Source of the DNA: JAVVWB01 sp036652335 | GTDB taxonomy: Bacteria; Synergistota; Synergistia; Synergistales; Synergistaceae | Assembly: GCA_036652335.1 (NCBI GenBank) | Contig: JAVVWB010000011.1 | Location: 1-59,397 of the forward strand | Reading direction: 5' to 3' | Length of the DNA: 59,397 nucleotides | Shown here: piece by piece, positions 8,664 to 17,867 of the stretch | How positions within the stretch are numbered: the first letter of the stretch is position 1 | Layout of the letters: the number at the start of each line of letters is the position of its first letter | The notes under the pieces: model-generated | Seen by the model: the letters and a program-made list of their open reading frames with translations, nothing else | Databases searched by the model: none | What the model was told of the DNA's origin: nothing | Translations under genes and position numbers: made by a program

Positions 8664-11600
8664 CTATAGTCCTGAATTTTTTTCTGAATCGCCAAAGAGC
8701 GTTGTTGCCGTATCATCACTTAGAATTTTTTTGTCCATTTCAGAATCCGTTTCATGTAATTCAAGTGCACTGTATTCCGTAGCACTTGAATGGAATAAGT
8801 CTGAATCGATGCGACCACTAGCTTCAGATGAAACAGGAATTTCTAAATCATCTATAGATGAATCTGGTTTAAATGATAAATGTGATTTTTTATCATCATC
8901 TGTATCTTCATTTAGTACGAGTTCACCAAATGAGCCATCTGAATATTGGATTTCAACATCCAATCCTAGTCCCTGAAGTTCTTTAATGAGTACTCTAAAG
9001 CTTTCTGGAACGCCAGGCTTTGCGATGTTTTCACCCTTTACTATGCGTTCGTATGTTTTCAAACGACCTCTTATGTCGTCTGATTTTACTGTTAGTATTT
9101 CTTGAAGTACGTGAGCTGCTCCGTATCCTTCAAGGGCCCAAACTTCCATTTCTCCGAAACGCTGTCCACCAAACTGAGTTTTTCCTCCGAGTGGCTGTTG
9201 TGTGATAAGGCTGTACGGGCCTATTGAACGAGCGTGGATTTTATCATCAACCAAGTGGTTAAGTTTAAGCATGTACATGACACCAACTGTTACTTTGTTT
9301 GCCATTGGTTCTCCTGTACGTCCGTCATAGAGAGTTATTTTACAGTCATCTCTCATTTCAGGATATTTTGTTTCCTGAATTTTCTTAACTGATGGAGCTA
9401 ACTCTTCAAGAGTTGCAGAGTCAAATACAGGCGTTGCGACTTTCCATCCGTTTTGCATTGCGATAAAACCAAGCATTGTTTCGAGAACCTGTCCAAGGTT
9501 CATACGGCTAGGGACACCAAGTGGATTTAGAACAACGTCAACAGGGGTACCATCTTGCAAATACGGCATGTCTTCTTCTGCCATAATACGTGATACAACA
9601 CCCTTATTACCGTGACGTCCAGCCATTTTGTCTCCTTCCGTAATTTTACGGAACTGAGCAACATAGACTTTTATTACTTCGTTTACACCTGGGTTTAAAT
9701 CTTCACCATTTTCTTCTCTTGTCAATCTTTTGATTTCGACAATTTTTCCACCTTCACCGTGTGGAACTCTCAAGCAGGTGTCTCTTACTTCTCTTGCTTT
9801 TTCACCAAATATTGCACGGAGAAGTTTCTCTTCAGGGGACTGATCAGATTCACCCTTAGGTGTAACTTTTCCTACTAGGATGTCTCCTGCTTTTACTTCA
9901 GCTCCAATACGAACGATTCCATAGTCATCAATGTTTTTAAGTGCATCTTCACCAACGTTTGGAATGTCACGAGTGATCTCTTCAGGGCCAAGTTTCGTGT
10001 CTCTTGCTTCTACTTCATATTCTTCTATATGTATAGATGTATAAAAATCTTCTCTTACTAGCTTCTGGCTTAATAGTATAGCGTCTTCATAGTTGTATCC
10101 TTCCCATGATACGAATGCAACAACTACGTTACGTCCAAGTGCAAGTTCACCCTCATCACATGCCTGTCCATCAGCAATGATTTCCGAAGCTGCAACATAC
10201 TGACCATGTTCTACAAGTGGTTTCTGGTGTATCACAGTACCTTGGTTTGAACGTCTAAATTTAGCCATGGGGTAAGTATCAGTAAGACCGTCTTCTGTTT
10301 TTATTTCAATTTTGTCAGAATCGATATAACTTACAACACCTGCTCTGCGTGAAACAATACATGATCCAGAGTCTTTTGCTATACGGTGTTCTATGCCTGT
10401 TCCGACAATAGGTGAATCAGGGAATACAAGAGGTACGGCCTGACGTTGCATGTTTGATCCCATTAGAGCACGGTTAGCGTCATCGTGTTCAAGGAATGGA
10501 ATCAATGCAGTTGAGATAGAAACAATTTGCTTTGGAGAGATGTCCATAAAGTCAAGTTCTTTAGGTTCTATTTCAATTGTATTATCGTCGTGCCTTACAT
10601 ATATACCGTTACCGGCTCCTGTAGGAAGTACATTTCCTTTTTCATCAATAGGTGTGTCGGCACGACTGATGAAGTATTCGTCTTCTTCATCAGCAGAGAG
10701 ATAGACTACTTCATCTGTTACTCTTCCATCTACTACTCTTCTTCTAGGACATACAAGGAATCCATATTCATTTATTCTTGCAAATGTGGCAAGAGATGTG
10801 ACCAATCCAATGTTTGGTCCTTCAGGTGTTTCGATAGGGCAGACTCTACCATAGTGAGTGTGATGGACGTCACGAGCTTCAAATCCAGCTCTTTCTCTGC
10901 TTAGTCCACCAGGGCCAAGTGCTGAAAGACGACGTCTATGTGTAAGTTCTGCAAGTGGGTTTGTCTGGTCCATAAACTGTGAGAGCTGGCCAGAACCAAA
11001 GAATTCTCTAAGTGCTGCAGAGATAGGACGTACGTTGATAAGATCTTTCGCCATTGCTGTTGCAAGATCTGGTGTAGTCGTCATACGTTCTTTTGCTATT
11101 CTTTCCATTCTAAGAAGGCCAATGCGAACCTGATTTTGCAAGAGTTCACCTACTGCACGAACTCTACGATTACCCAAGTGGTCAATATCATCAACTTTTT
11201 CTTCGTCATTACGAAGAGCAAAGAGTCCTGAAATTATTGAATGTAAGTCTGTGATAGTAAGCAGACGTTCTGTTGAAGGGAGATCAAGTGAAAGACGTCT
11301 ATTAATCTTATAACGTCCTACTCTACCCAAGTTATATCTTCTTGAATCAAAGAAGATACTACCTATATAATCCCTTGCGTTTTCCATTCGTGCCGGTTCA
11401 TTCGGACGAAGTTTTTTAAATAGTTCAAGCATTGCTGCGTCGGGTGATGTTGTTGTATCAACACAAAGTGTGGCAGCTATTGCAGGGTCAACATCCCATA
11501 CCCATACTTTTGTACGGCCATGGTTCCATAATTTTTCCAATATTTCTTTTGTTATTCTTGTATTTTTTGCTATTTCAATCTTTTCAGATGTGTCCGCATT

Positions 11601-12335
11601 TTCGGCAGTGATTGCTTCTGCCAACAACATTCCGTTTACATCGTCATCAATAAGATCTCTTTCTACTTCTTGGGCATCAAATAGTTTTAATATTTCCTCA
11701 GTTGTTTCAAGACCAAAGACTCTTAGCAACATTGTTACAGGAATCTTTTTACGGTTATCAATTTTTACAGACATTACACTGTCGGGTGCAAGGTCAAATT
11801 CAATCCAGGCACCACGATCAGGAATAAGCTTTGCAACATAGCTTTCCTGTCCCGGAATTGATAGATCTGATGAATAATATACGCCAGCAGATCTTGCTAA
11901 CTGGTTTACAACTACACGTTCGGTACCATTAACAATAAAGGTACCGCGTTCTGTCATTGAAGGAAAGTCTCCAAGATATATTTCTTCTTCTTTGATTTCT
12001 CCTGATTTTCTGTTAACGAGTCGGATTGTCGCTCTTAGTGGTCTCGACCATGTAAGGTCCCTACTACGAGCCTCTTCTAACGTTATCTGTTCAGGATCAA
12101 TATAGTATTTGACAAATTCTAAAGCAAATGAACCGTCAAAACTTTCAATAGGAAACACTTCATCGAAGAGTTCCTGTAGCCCCTGAGATTCACGTTCCTC
12201 TTTTTCCATCTGGAAAAACCAGTCATAAGAGTTACGCTGAACCTCGACGAGATCAGGTAAAGGAATAAGATTTTTTTCTTTACCAAAGACAACACGCTTT
12301 TCAAAAGCTTTGCCTGAAGGTGTTCTAACCTGCAT
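8664..12335 (-). CDS. rpoB: DNA-directed RNA polymerase subunit beta
   Basis: RNA polymerase beta subunit, 1223 residues. The rifampicin pocket (GQLSQFMDQTNPLAELTH and RRLSALGPGGLSRER) has the sensitive-type residues at the classical D, H and S positions. Conserved segments RVCPIETPEGPNIGL, GRHGNKGV and GGKAQFGGQRFGEMEVWA-type sequence (here GGKTQFGGQRFGEMEVWA) are present. The last ~84 residues (from about 1140) form an acidic, Ser/Asp-rich tail not part of the common core. The ATG at 12335 follows AGGGAGGA. Its promoter is proposed at 12404-12431. Confidence 0.98.
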   Translation of the reverse strand: MQVRTPSGKAFEKRVVFGKEKNLIPLPDLVEVQRNSYDWFFQMEKEERESQGLQELFDEVFPIESFDGSFALEFVKYYIDPEQITLEEARSRDLTWSRPLRATIRLVNRKSGEIKEEEIYLGDFPSMTERGTFIVNGTERVVVNQLARSAGVYYSSDLSIPGQESYVAKLIPDRGAWIEFDLAPDSVMSVKIDNRKKIPVTMLLRVFGLETTEEILKLFDAQEVERDLIDDDVNGMLLAEAITAENADTSEKIEIAKNTRITKEILEKLWNHGRTKVWVWDVDPAIAATLCVDTTTSPDAAMLELFKKLRPNEPARMENARDYIGSIFFDSRRYNLGRVGRYKINRRLSLDLPSTERLLTITDLHSIISGLFALRNDEEKVDDIDHLGNRRVRAVGELLQNQVRIGLLRMERIAKERMTTTPDLATAMAKDLINVRPISAALREFFGSGQLSQFMDQTNPLAELTHRRRLSALGPGGLSRERAGFEARDVHHTHYGRVCPIETPEGPNIGLVTSLATFARINEYGFLVCPRRRVVDGRVTDEVVYLSADEEDEYFISRADTPIDEKGNVLPTGAGNGIYVRHDDNTIEIEPKELDFMDISPKQIVSISTALIPFLEHDDANRALMGSNMQRQAVPLVFPDSPIVGTGIEHRIAKDSGSCIVSRRAGVVSYIDSDKIEIKTEDGLTDTYPMAKFRRSNQGTVIHQKPLVEHGQYVAASEIIADGQACDEGELALGRNVVVAFVSWEGYNYEDAILLSQKLVREDFYTSIHIEEYEVEARDTKLGPEEITRDIPNVGEDALKNIDDYGIVRIGAEVKAGDILVGKVTPKGESDQSPEEKLLRAIFGEKAREVRDTCLRVPHGEGGKIVEIKRLTREENGEDLNPGVNEVIKVYVAQFRKITEGDKMAGRHGNKGVVSRIMAEEDMPYLQDGTPVDVVLNPLGVPSRMNLGQVLETMLGFIAMQNGWKVATPVFDSATLEELAPSVKKIQETKYPEMRDDCKITLYDGRTGEPMANKVTVGVMYMLKLNHLVDDKIHARSIGPYSLITQQPLGGKTQFGGQRFGEMEVWALEGYGAAHVLQEILTVKSDDIRGRLKTYERIVKGENIAKPGVPESFRVLIKELQGLGLDVEIQYSDGSFGELVLNEDTDDDKKSHLSFKPDSSIDDLEIPVSSEASGRIDSDLFHSSATEYSALELHETDSEMDKKILSDDTATTLFGDSEKNSGL

Positions 12336-12403
12336 GGGAACATCCTCCCTAATTAAGATTTTTTGGAAATTTCTCTAATTTCGTTACATTTGTACAAATG
12401 GGT

Positions 12404-12431
12404 ATTATAGCAAAAAAGCGACAACTGTCAA
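12404..12431 (-). promoter_or_regulatory. Sigma-70-type promoter of rpoBC
   Basis: On the minus strand TTGACA (12426-12431) is followed after exactly 16 nt by TATAAT (12404-12409), a perfect hexamer pair. Transcription would start near 12397, leaving a leader of about 60 nt before rpoB. The -35 box lies in one arm of the hairpin at 12418-12445. Confidence 0.8.
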
Positions 12432-12445
12432 TAGACAGTTGTCGC
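12418..12445 (-). terminator. Terminator-like hairpin overlapping the rpoB promoter
   Basis: Arms 12418-12429 and 12434-12445 form a perfect 12-bp GC-containing stem with an ATAA/TTAT loop. On the minus strand it is followed directly by TTTTTT, the classic intrinsic terminator form. No minus-strand gene is visible upstream (glpK diverges), so what it would terminate is unclear. Confidence 0.7.
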
Positions 12446-12668
12446 CTGTTTTATATTTTTATTATATTTAGTTATAGATAAAGTATCTTTACGACGGATA
12501 TTATCGATTAAAAACTTATATCTGTCAATAGTTTCTTTTTTTAAAAATTTTTATTATTTGATACAATAAAAATTTTTATTGTGTTTTATCTACAAATCCA
12601 CTTTAAAACAATTTAAAATTACAAAGTTAAGAGAAAAATTTCACTTTTAAATATATAGATGTATACAA

Positions 12669-12697
12669 TTGACACTATTATCTTGCAAGAGTATTAT
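12669..12697 (+). promoter_or_regulatory. glpK operon promoter
   Basis: TTGACA at 12669-12674 and TATTAT at 12692-12697 are separated by 17 nt. The start of transcription would fall near 12704, just before the inverted repeat at 12709-12727. Confidence 0.7.
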
Positions 12698-12708
12698 AAT
12701 TAAAGTTA

Positions 12709-12727
12709 ACATTATTCCTAATAATGT
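12709..12727 (+). promoter_or_regulatory. Inverted repeat, candidate glp operator
   Basis: ACATTATT and AATAATGT form a perfect 8-bp inverted repeat around CCT. It lies just after the predicted transcription start of glpK, a position suited to a repressor. The regulator is not identifiable from the window. Confidence 0.5.
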
Positions 12728-12752
12728 AACCTAGAAGGGGGCTGTTGATGTT

Positions 12753-14252
12753 ATGCCAAAGTATATTATGGCGCTTGATGCAGGAACAACTAGTAACAGG
12801 TGTATTCTTTTTAATGAAAAGGGAGAACCGTGTAGTGTTGCGCAGAAAGAATTTACACAGTTTTACCCTAACCCAAGTTGGGTTGAGCATGATGCCAATG
12901 AGATTTGGGCAACACAGTTGGGTGTAGCTATCGAAGCTATGACTAAGGTTGGCGCTAAAGCCGCCGACATAGCTGCAATAGGTATCACCAATCAGCGTGA
13001 AACTACAGTCGTTTGGGATAAAGCTACAGGCGAACCTGTTTACAATGCAATTGTTTGGCAGTGTCGAAGAACATCTGAATTTTGCGATTCCTTAAAAGAA
13101 AAAGGTCTTTCTAATTCTTTTAGAGAAAAAACAGGTCTCGTTATTGATGCTTATTTCTCAGGCACTAAACTTCGTTGGATTTTGGAGAATGTCCCTGGAG
13201 CAAGAGAAAGAGCAGAAAAAGGGGAATTGCTTTTTGGAACAATTGACACATGGCTTATTTGGAAGCTTACAAATGGGAAAGTCCATGTAACAGACTATTC
13301 CAATGCTTCAAGAACTCTTCTATATAATATTAAGACACTTCAGTGGGACGAAGAAATTCTTACTGAACTTAATATTCCTAAATCAATGCTTCCATCTGTT
13401 AAACCATCAAGCTGTGTCTACGGTGAAACAGACGAAGCTTTGTTCGGTGGCAAAATTAAAATAGCTGGAGCCGCCGGAGACCAGCAAGCAGCACTGTTCG
13501 GTCAAGCATGTTTTACACCTGGTGAAGCAAAGAATACATATGGGACAGGTTGTTTCATGCTTATGAATATAGGCGACCAAGTTAAATATTCAAAGAATGG
13601 ACTCGTAACAACAATAGCATGGGGACTTGAAGAAGGTAAGGTATCTTATGCATTAGAAGGTTCAATTTTTGTAGCTGGAGCAGCAATCCAATGGCTAAGA
13701 GATGAACTAAAGATTATCGACTCCGCTCCTGACTCTGAATACTATGCAAATAAAGTTCCCGATACAAATGGAGTTTATGTAGTACCTGCATTTGTAGGGT
13801 TAGGTGCTCCCTATTGGGATCAGTACGCAAGAGGCACAATTGTAGGGCTTACCAGAGGTGCAAATAAGGCACACTTGGTAAGAGCTACAGTAGAATCACT
13901 TGCCTATCAAACAAACGATGTCCTCAAAGCAATGGAAGACGATTCTGGTATTAGTCTTGCAGCTCTTAAAGTTGACGGAGGCGCATGTAAGAACGATTTC
14001 CTTATGCAGTTCCAGTCAGACATCATCAATGCACCTGTACGTAGACCTAAATGCGTTGAAACAACGGCGATGGGAGCAGCATATCTTGCAGGGATAGCAG
14101 TTGGATATTGGGCAAACAAGGAAGAAGTCCTTAAAAACTGGGCAATTGACAAACAGTTTAAACCTGAGATGTGCTTAGATAAACGCACAGCACTTGTAAA
14201 AGGATGGAAGAGAGCAGTTAAATGCTCTTTTGCTTGGGCAAAGGAAGATTAA
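12753..14252 (+). CDS. glpK: Glycerol kinase
   Basis: Phosphorylates glycerol to sn-glycerol-3-phosphate with ATP. At 499 residues it has the family length. Visible FGGY-family signatures include the N-terminal phosphate loop ALDAGTTSNRCILF, GITNQRETTVVWDKATG, the central GDQQAALFGQ and the C-terminal VDGGACKNDFLMQFQSD. The ATG follows AAGGGGGCTG. It is first in a plus-strand glycerol operon with the facilitator gene 67 nt downstream, so uptake and trapping of glycerol are coupled. Confidence 0.97.
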   Translation: MPKYIMALDAGTTSNRCILFNEKGEPCSVAQKEFTQFYPNPSWVEHDANEIWATQLGVAIEAMTKVGAKAADIAAIGITNQRETTVVWDKATGEPVYNAIVWQCRRTSEFCDSLKEKGLSNSFREKTGLVIDAYFSGTKLRWILENVPGARERAEKGELLFGTIDTWLIWKLTNGKVHVTDYSNASRTLLYNIKTLQWDEEILTELNIPKSMLPSVKPSSCVYGETDEALFGGKIKIAGAAGDQQAALFGQACFTPGEAKNTYGTGCFMLMNIGDQVKYSKNGLVTTIAWGLEEGKVSYALEGSIFVAGAAIQWLRDELKIIDSAPDSEYYANKVPDTNGVYVVPAFVGLGAPYWDQYARGTIVGLTRGANKAHLVRATVESLAYQTNDVLKAMEDDSGISLAALKVDGGACKNDFLMQFQSDIINAPVRRPKCVETTAMGAAYLAGIAVGYWANKEEVLKNWAIDKQFKPEMCLDKRTALVKGWKRAVKCSFAWAKED

Positions 14253-14319
14253 GCTATAAATAACATTTTTTATTTTGTTTCTAGTGAAGATTAGAAAATA
14301 AAAATTGGAGGTCTTTTAA

Positions 14320-15036
14320 ATGCTACCCTATATTGCAGAATTTATTGGAACAGCTATGCTTATACTACTTGGCGATGGCGTTGTAGCAAACGTTTTACTT
14401 GATAAATCCGGAATGAAAGGCGGAGGCTCTGTACAAATTACAATAGCATGGGGACTTGCCGTTTTGCTCCCAGTATTTACATTTGGAGCCGTATCAGGCG
14501 CTCACCTAAACCCTGCCGTATCAATAGGGCTTGCAGCGATTGGTGTTTTTTCTTGGGATATGGTACCAGGATATATAGTAGCTCAAATGCTAGGAGCCAT
14601 GCTCGGAGCTTTGCTTATGTACATTCAGTTTAAATGTCAATTTGATGCCACGGAAGATGCAGGTCTTAAGCGTGCATGTTTCTGCACGGCACCAGCAGTC
14701 CCACACACATTTCATAACTTCTACTCAGAATTTATCGGCACATTTATGTTAGTTTTTGCAATTCTTGGTGTAGGTAAAGTTCCTGGAGCCAGTGCACCTG
14801 GAATTGGGAATCTCTATGTCTTCGGAATAATTGTTTCAATTGGTATGTCTCTTGGTGGAGTCACAGGATATGCAATTAACCCAGCTCGTGATCTTGGCCC
14901 ACGAATCATGTATGCATTGATTCCTATGAAAAACAAGACTACAGCAAATTGGGGATATTCATGGATTCCTGTAGTTGCACCAATTCTTGGTGGAGTAGTT
15001 GCAGCAATTGTATTCAACTTAATCCCCTGGGCATAA
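14320..15036 (+). CDS. glpF: Glycerol facilitator / aquaglyceroporin
   Basis: Inner-membrane MIP channel that admits glycerol by facilitated diffusion. At 238 residues it has six hydrophobic segments and both half-helix motifs: NPA in AHLNPAVSIG and NPA in AINPARDLGPR. The Arg after the second NPA and the Asp (NPARD) mark the glycerol-conducting subgroup. An RBS (GGAGG) precedes the ATG. It is followed by a hairpin before the glycerol-3-phosphate dehydrogenase genes. Confidence 0.95.
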   Translation: MLPYIAEFIGTAMLILLGDGVVANVLLDKSGMKGGGSVQITIAWGLAVLLPVFTFGAVSGAHLNPAVSIGLAAIGVFSWDMVPGYIVAQMLGAMLGALLMYIQFKCQFDATEDAGLKRACFCTAPAVPHTFHNFYSEFIGTFMLVFAILGVGKVPGASAPGIGNLYVFGIIVSIGMSLGGVTGYAINPARDLGPRIMYALIPMKNKTTANWGYSWIPVVAPILGGVVAAIVFNLIPWA

Positions 15037-15075
15037 CGTAACAATCAATTTTAAAGGCAAATAACGTATAAACAG

Positions 15076-15117
15076 GGGCATAGTCTACCTATATTTATAA
15101 GGTAGCTATGCCCTTTT
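15076..15117 (+). terminator. Hairpin between glpF and glpA-like gene (partial terminator/attenuator)
   Basis: Arms 15076-15090 and 15100-15113 pair with one bulged T around a 9-nt loop, followed by only TTTT. It probably reduces transcription into the dehydrogenase genes rather than ending it. Confidence 0.55.
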
Positions 15118-15147
15118 CGTTTCCAACAAGAAAGGGAATGATAAAGG

Positions 15148-16605
15148 ATGTTTGACGTAATAATTATAGGAGGAGGAATTGTCGGTTGTGCCGTTGCTAG
15201 AGAAATAGCGAAGTATGACTTAAGGGTTGCCCTCCTTGAAAAAGACGTAGATATTTGTGCAGGACAGAGTAAGGCAAACACAGCTATTATCCACGGCGGA
15301 TATGATGCAAAACCCGGGACAATAAAAGCAAAATATAATGTACTAGGGAACCTTATGTATGAGAAAGTGTGTTCTGAGCTAGAAGTTGAAAGAAAATGGA
15401 ATACATCATTGGTTGTATCCTTTTCCAATGAAGATAATTACAAAATAGACAATTTGATGGAGCAAGGCATAAAAAACGGCGTTCCTAAATTAGAAATACT
15501 TTCAGCAGACAAGATAAGAAACCTAGAACCTAATATTTCACAAAAAGCGACAAAGGCCCTTTTAGTAGGAAATGCTGGCATAGTTTGCCCATACGGATTA
15601 ACTTTTGCTTATGCTGAAAATGCTGCTGACAACGGCGTTATATTCTATAGAAACACGCCTGTTACTAGCATTAAAAAGTTGGGAGATAACTGGTCTATAG
15701 AAAGCAACAATAAATCATTTGAAGCAAAGTGCATAATAAACTGTGCAGGACTTTATTCAGATGTATTAAACAACATGGTATCAGAAGACAAATTTCACAT
15801 CACACCACGACGTGGTGAATATTACATTGTAGACAAAAAGTTTGCAGGGACATTCAATTCAACGATATTCCAAATTCCAACAAAAATGGGAAAAGGAATA
15901 CTTGTAGCTCCAACGGTCGACGGGACACTGTTGATAGGGCCAACGGCAGAAGACATAGAAGACAAAGGAGACACTAGAACCACAAGACATGGGCTTGAAT
16001 CTATTATCACTACAGCGCGTAAGACTTGGGAAGACATACCTGTCCGTTCTTTTATAACAACATTTACTGGGCTACGGGCACACTGCGATAAAAATGATTT
16101 TGTACTGGGAGAAGCTCCTGATGCAAAAGGCTTCTTTAATGCAGGAGGTGTAGAATCTCCAGGACTGACATCAGCACCTGCAATTGGAATATATCTTGCT
16201 GAATTAGTTGCAGACAAACTAAACGCAAAAACAAAACCCACTTATAATCCATATAGGAAAGCAATTCCGCTTTTTAGAAAAATGAGTGACCAAGAAAAAG
16301 CTTTAGCAATAACCACTAATCCCGAATATGCAAAAATTGTCTGCCGTTGTGAAAGTGTAACGGAGGCTGAAATAAGACAAGCAATAAGGAGACCAGTAGG
16401 TGCAAGAACCGTTGATGGGATAAAATTTAGAGTAAGAGCAGGTATGGGACGTTGTCAATCCGGATTCTGCCTACCCAAGACTGTAGAAATTCTTTCGGAG
16501 GAATTAGGAGTATCTCCATTAGAGGTAACAAAGGCTAATATCGGCTCCAACATCCTTTCTCACAAACTTTTTAATAAAGATAATATAGAAAGGGATGTCG
16601 AATAA
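15148..16605 (+). CDS. glpA: FAD-dependent glycerol-3-phosphate dehydrogenase, GlpA-like, with BFD [2Fe-2S] domain
   Basis: Predicted to oxidise glycerol-3-phosphate to dihydroxyacetone phosphate. The N-terminus has an FAD dinucleotide fold (VIIIGGGIVGCAVARE) and a DAO-family body. The C-terminal ~80 residues carry a BFD-like [2Fe-2S] site: CRC at the start, then CQSGFC after about 30 residues. The length, 485 residues, suits the clostridial/Synergistota GlpA type. Its stop overlaps the next start (TAATG), implying translational coupling. The closest alternative is L-2-hydroxyglutarate oxidase-like; the glpK-glpF context argues for glycerol-3-phosphate. Confidence 0.88.
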   Translation: MFDVIIIGGGIVGCAVAREIAKYDLRVALLEKDVDICAGQSKANTAIIHGGYDAKPGTIKAKYNVLGNLMYEKVCSELEVERKWNTSLVVSFSNEDNYKIDNLMEQGIKNGVPKLEILSADKIRNLEPNISQKATKALLVGNAGIVCPYGLTFAYAENAADNGVIFYRNTPVTSIKKLGDNWSIESNNKSFEAKCIINCAGLYSDVLNNMVSEDKFHITPRRGEYYIVDKKFAGTFNSTIFQIPTKMGKGILVAPTVDGTLLIGPTAEDIEDKGDTRTTRHGLESIITTARKTWEDIPVRSFITTFTGLRAHCDKNDFVLGEAPDAKGFFNAGGVESPGLTSAPAIGIYLAELVADKLNAKTKPTYNPYRKAIPLFRKMSDQEKALAITTNPEYAKIVCRCESVTEAEIRQAIRRPVGARTVDGIKFRVRAGMGRCQSGFCLPKTVEILSEELGVSPLEVTKANIGSNILSHKLFNKDNIERDVE

Positions 16606-17867
16606 TGCGTACTATAGATGTTTTGATAATAGGAGGAGGTCCGGCAGGACTTGCTGCGGCAATTTCCGCATACGAGGAAGGATGTCAAAACATACTTATC
16701 CTTGAAAGAGATGATACATTAGGCGGGATACTAAAGCAGTGTATTCACAATGGGTTTGGCCTACACACATTCAAAGAAGAATTAACGGGGCCAGAATATG
16801 CTAAAAGATACATAGACAAAGTAATTAAATATTCCATACCATATAAATGTGAGACAATGGTCATAAATATATCTGAGGACAAAATTGTAACATCAGTAAA
16901 CAAAACAGCAGGGATTGAACACTTTAAAGCCAACTCAATAATTCTTGCGATGGGATGTAGAGAACGTCCGAGAGGGTCTCTTGGCATACCAGGATGGAGA
17001 TGTTCCGGGATATATACTGCTGGTACGGCACAAAGATTTGTAAATATAGAGGGCTATATGCCAGGTAAAAAAGTTGTGATTTTAGGTTCTGGAGACATTG
17101 GACTCATAATGGCAAGACGTATGACTTTCATGGGAGCAGAAGTTTTGGCATGCGTTGAGCTTATGCCATACTCTGCAGGCCTTAAACGAAATATTGTACA
17201 GTGCTTGGATGATTTTAACATTCCTTTATTACTCAATCATACAGTAACAGACATAGCCGGCAAAGATAGAATTGAAGGTGTAACCGTATCAGAAGTTGAC
17301 GAAAATTTAAAACCAATCAGTGGAACAGAGAAATATTACGAATGTGACACACTTCTATTATCTGTAGGACTAATTCCAGAAAATGAGCTATCTGAAATGG
17401 CAAAGGTTAATATCTCCCCCACTACTAATGGCCCATTTGTAGATGAAACACTACATACTTCAGTTGACGGTATATTCTCATGTGGGAACGTATTACACGT
17501 ACACGATTTAGTAGACTTTGTATCGGAGGAAGCAACCATAGCTGGGAGAAACGCTGTTAAATATATAAACGGAGTGCTAGAAAAATCTACGACACTAATT
17601 CCTGTAGAATCAGGCGCTGGTGTAATGGGCTCAGTTCCACAATTTATTTCGACAGGTGCCAAGGGATCTACAACAATAATGTTTAGACCAAAAGGTATAT
17701 ACAAAAACAGCACTGTCTGTGTGGACATAGACAGTAAAAATGTGCTAAGACAAAAGAAAAGAATATTGACACCAGGAGAAATGGTCTCATTAAAATTCAA
17801 TACTGAGCTTCTAAATGAGTTTGAAAATCCAAATAGGATCTCTGTAAGAGTGGAGGTATCACAATAA
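16605..17867 (+). CDS. FAD/NAD(P)-binding oxidoreductase, GlpB-like partner
   Basis: A 420-residue flavoprotein with two dinucleotide-binding motifs: VLIIGGGPAGLAAAISA at the N-terminus and VVILGSGDIGLIMARRM near residue 155. CGNVLHVHDLVDFVSEEA marks the C-terminal FAD contact of the pyridine-nucleotide-disulfide oxidoreductase fold. The redox CxxC of that family is not obvious. It is coupled by overlapping TAATG junctions to the GlpA-like gene and to the DUF1667 gene, so the three likely form one enzyme passing electrons from glycerol-3-phosphate to an acceptor. Confidence 0.85.
   Translation: MRTIDVLIIGGGPAGLAAAISAYEEGCQNILILERDDTLGGILKQCIHNGFGLHTFKEELTGPEYAKRYIDKVIKYSIPYKCETMVINISEDKIVTSVNKTAGIEHFKANSIILAMGCRERPRGSLGIPGWRCSGIYTAGTAQRFVNIEGYMPGKKVVILGSGDIGLIMARRMTFMGAEVLACVELMPYSAGLKRNIVQCLDDFNIPLLLNHTVTDIAGKDRIEGVTVSEVDENLKPISGTEKYYECDTLLLSVGLIPENELSEMAKVNISPTTNGPFVDETLHTSVDGIFSCGNVLHVHDLVDFVSEEATIAGRNAVKYINGVLEKSTTLIPVESGAGVMGSVPQFISTGAKGSTTIMFRPKGIYKNSTVCVDIDSKNVLRQKKRILTPGEMVSLKFNTELLNEFENPNRISVRVEVSQ

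Larger units (their letters stand above)
12446..12752. other. AT-rich divergent intergenic region rpoB/glpK
   Basis: No gene is visible. It contains a perfect 20-bp self-complementary stretch at 12563-12582, the glpK promoter at 12669-12697 and an inverted repeat at 12709-12727. The rest is AT-rich with no recognisable RNA gene. Confidence 0.7.
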
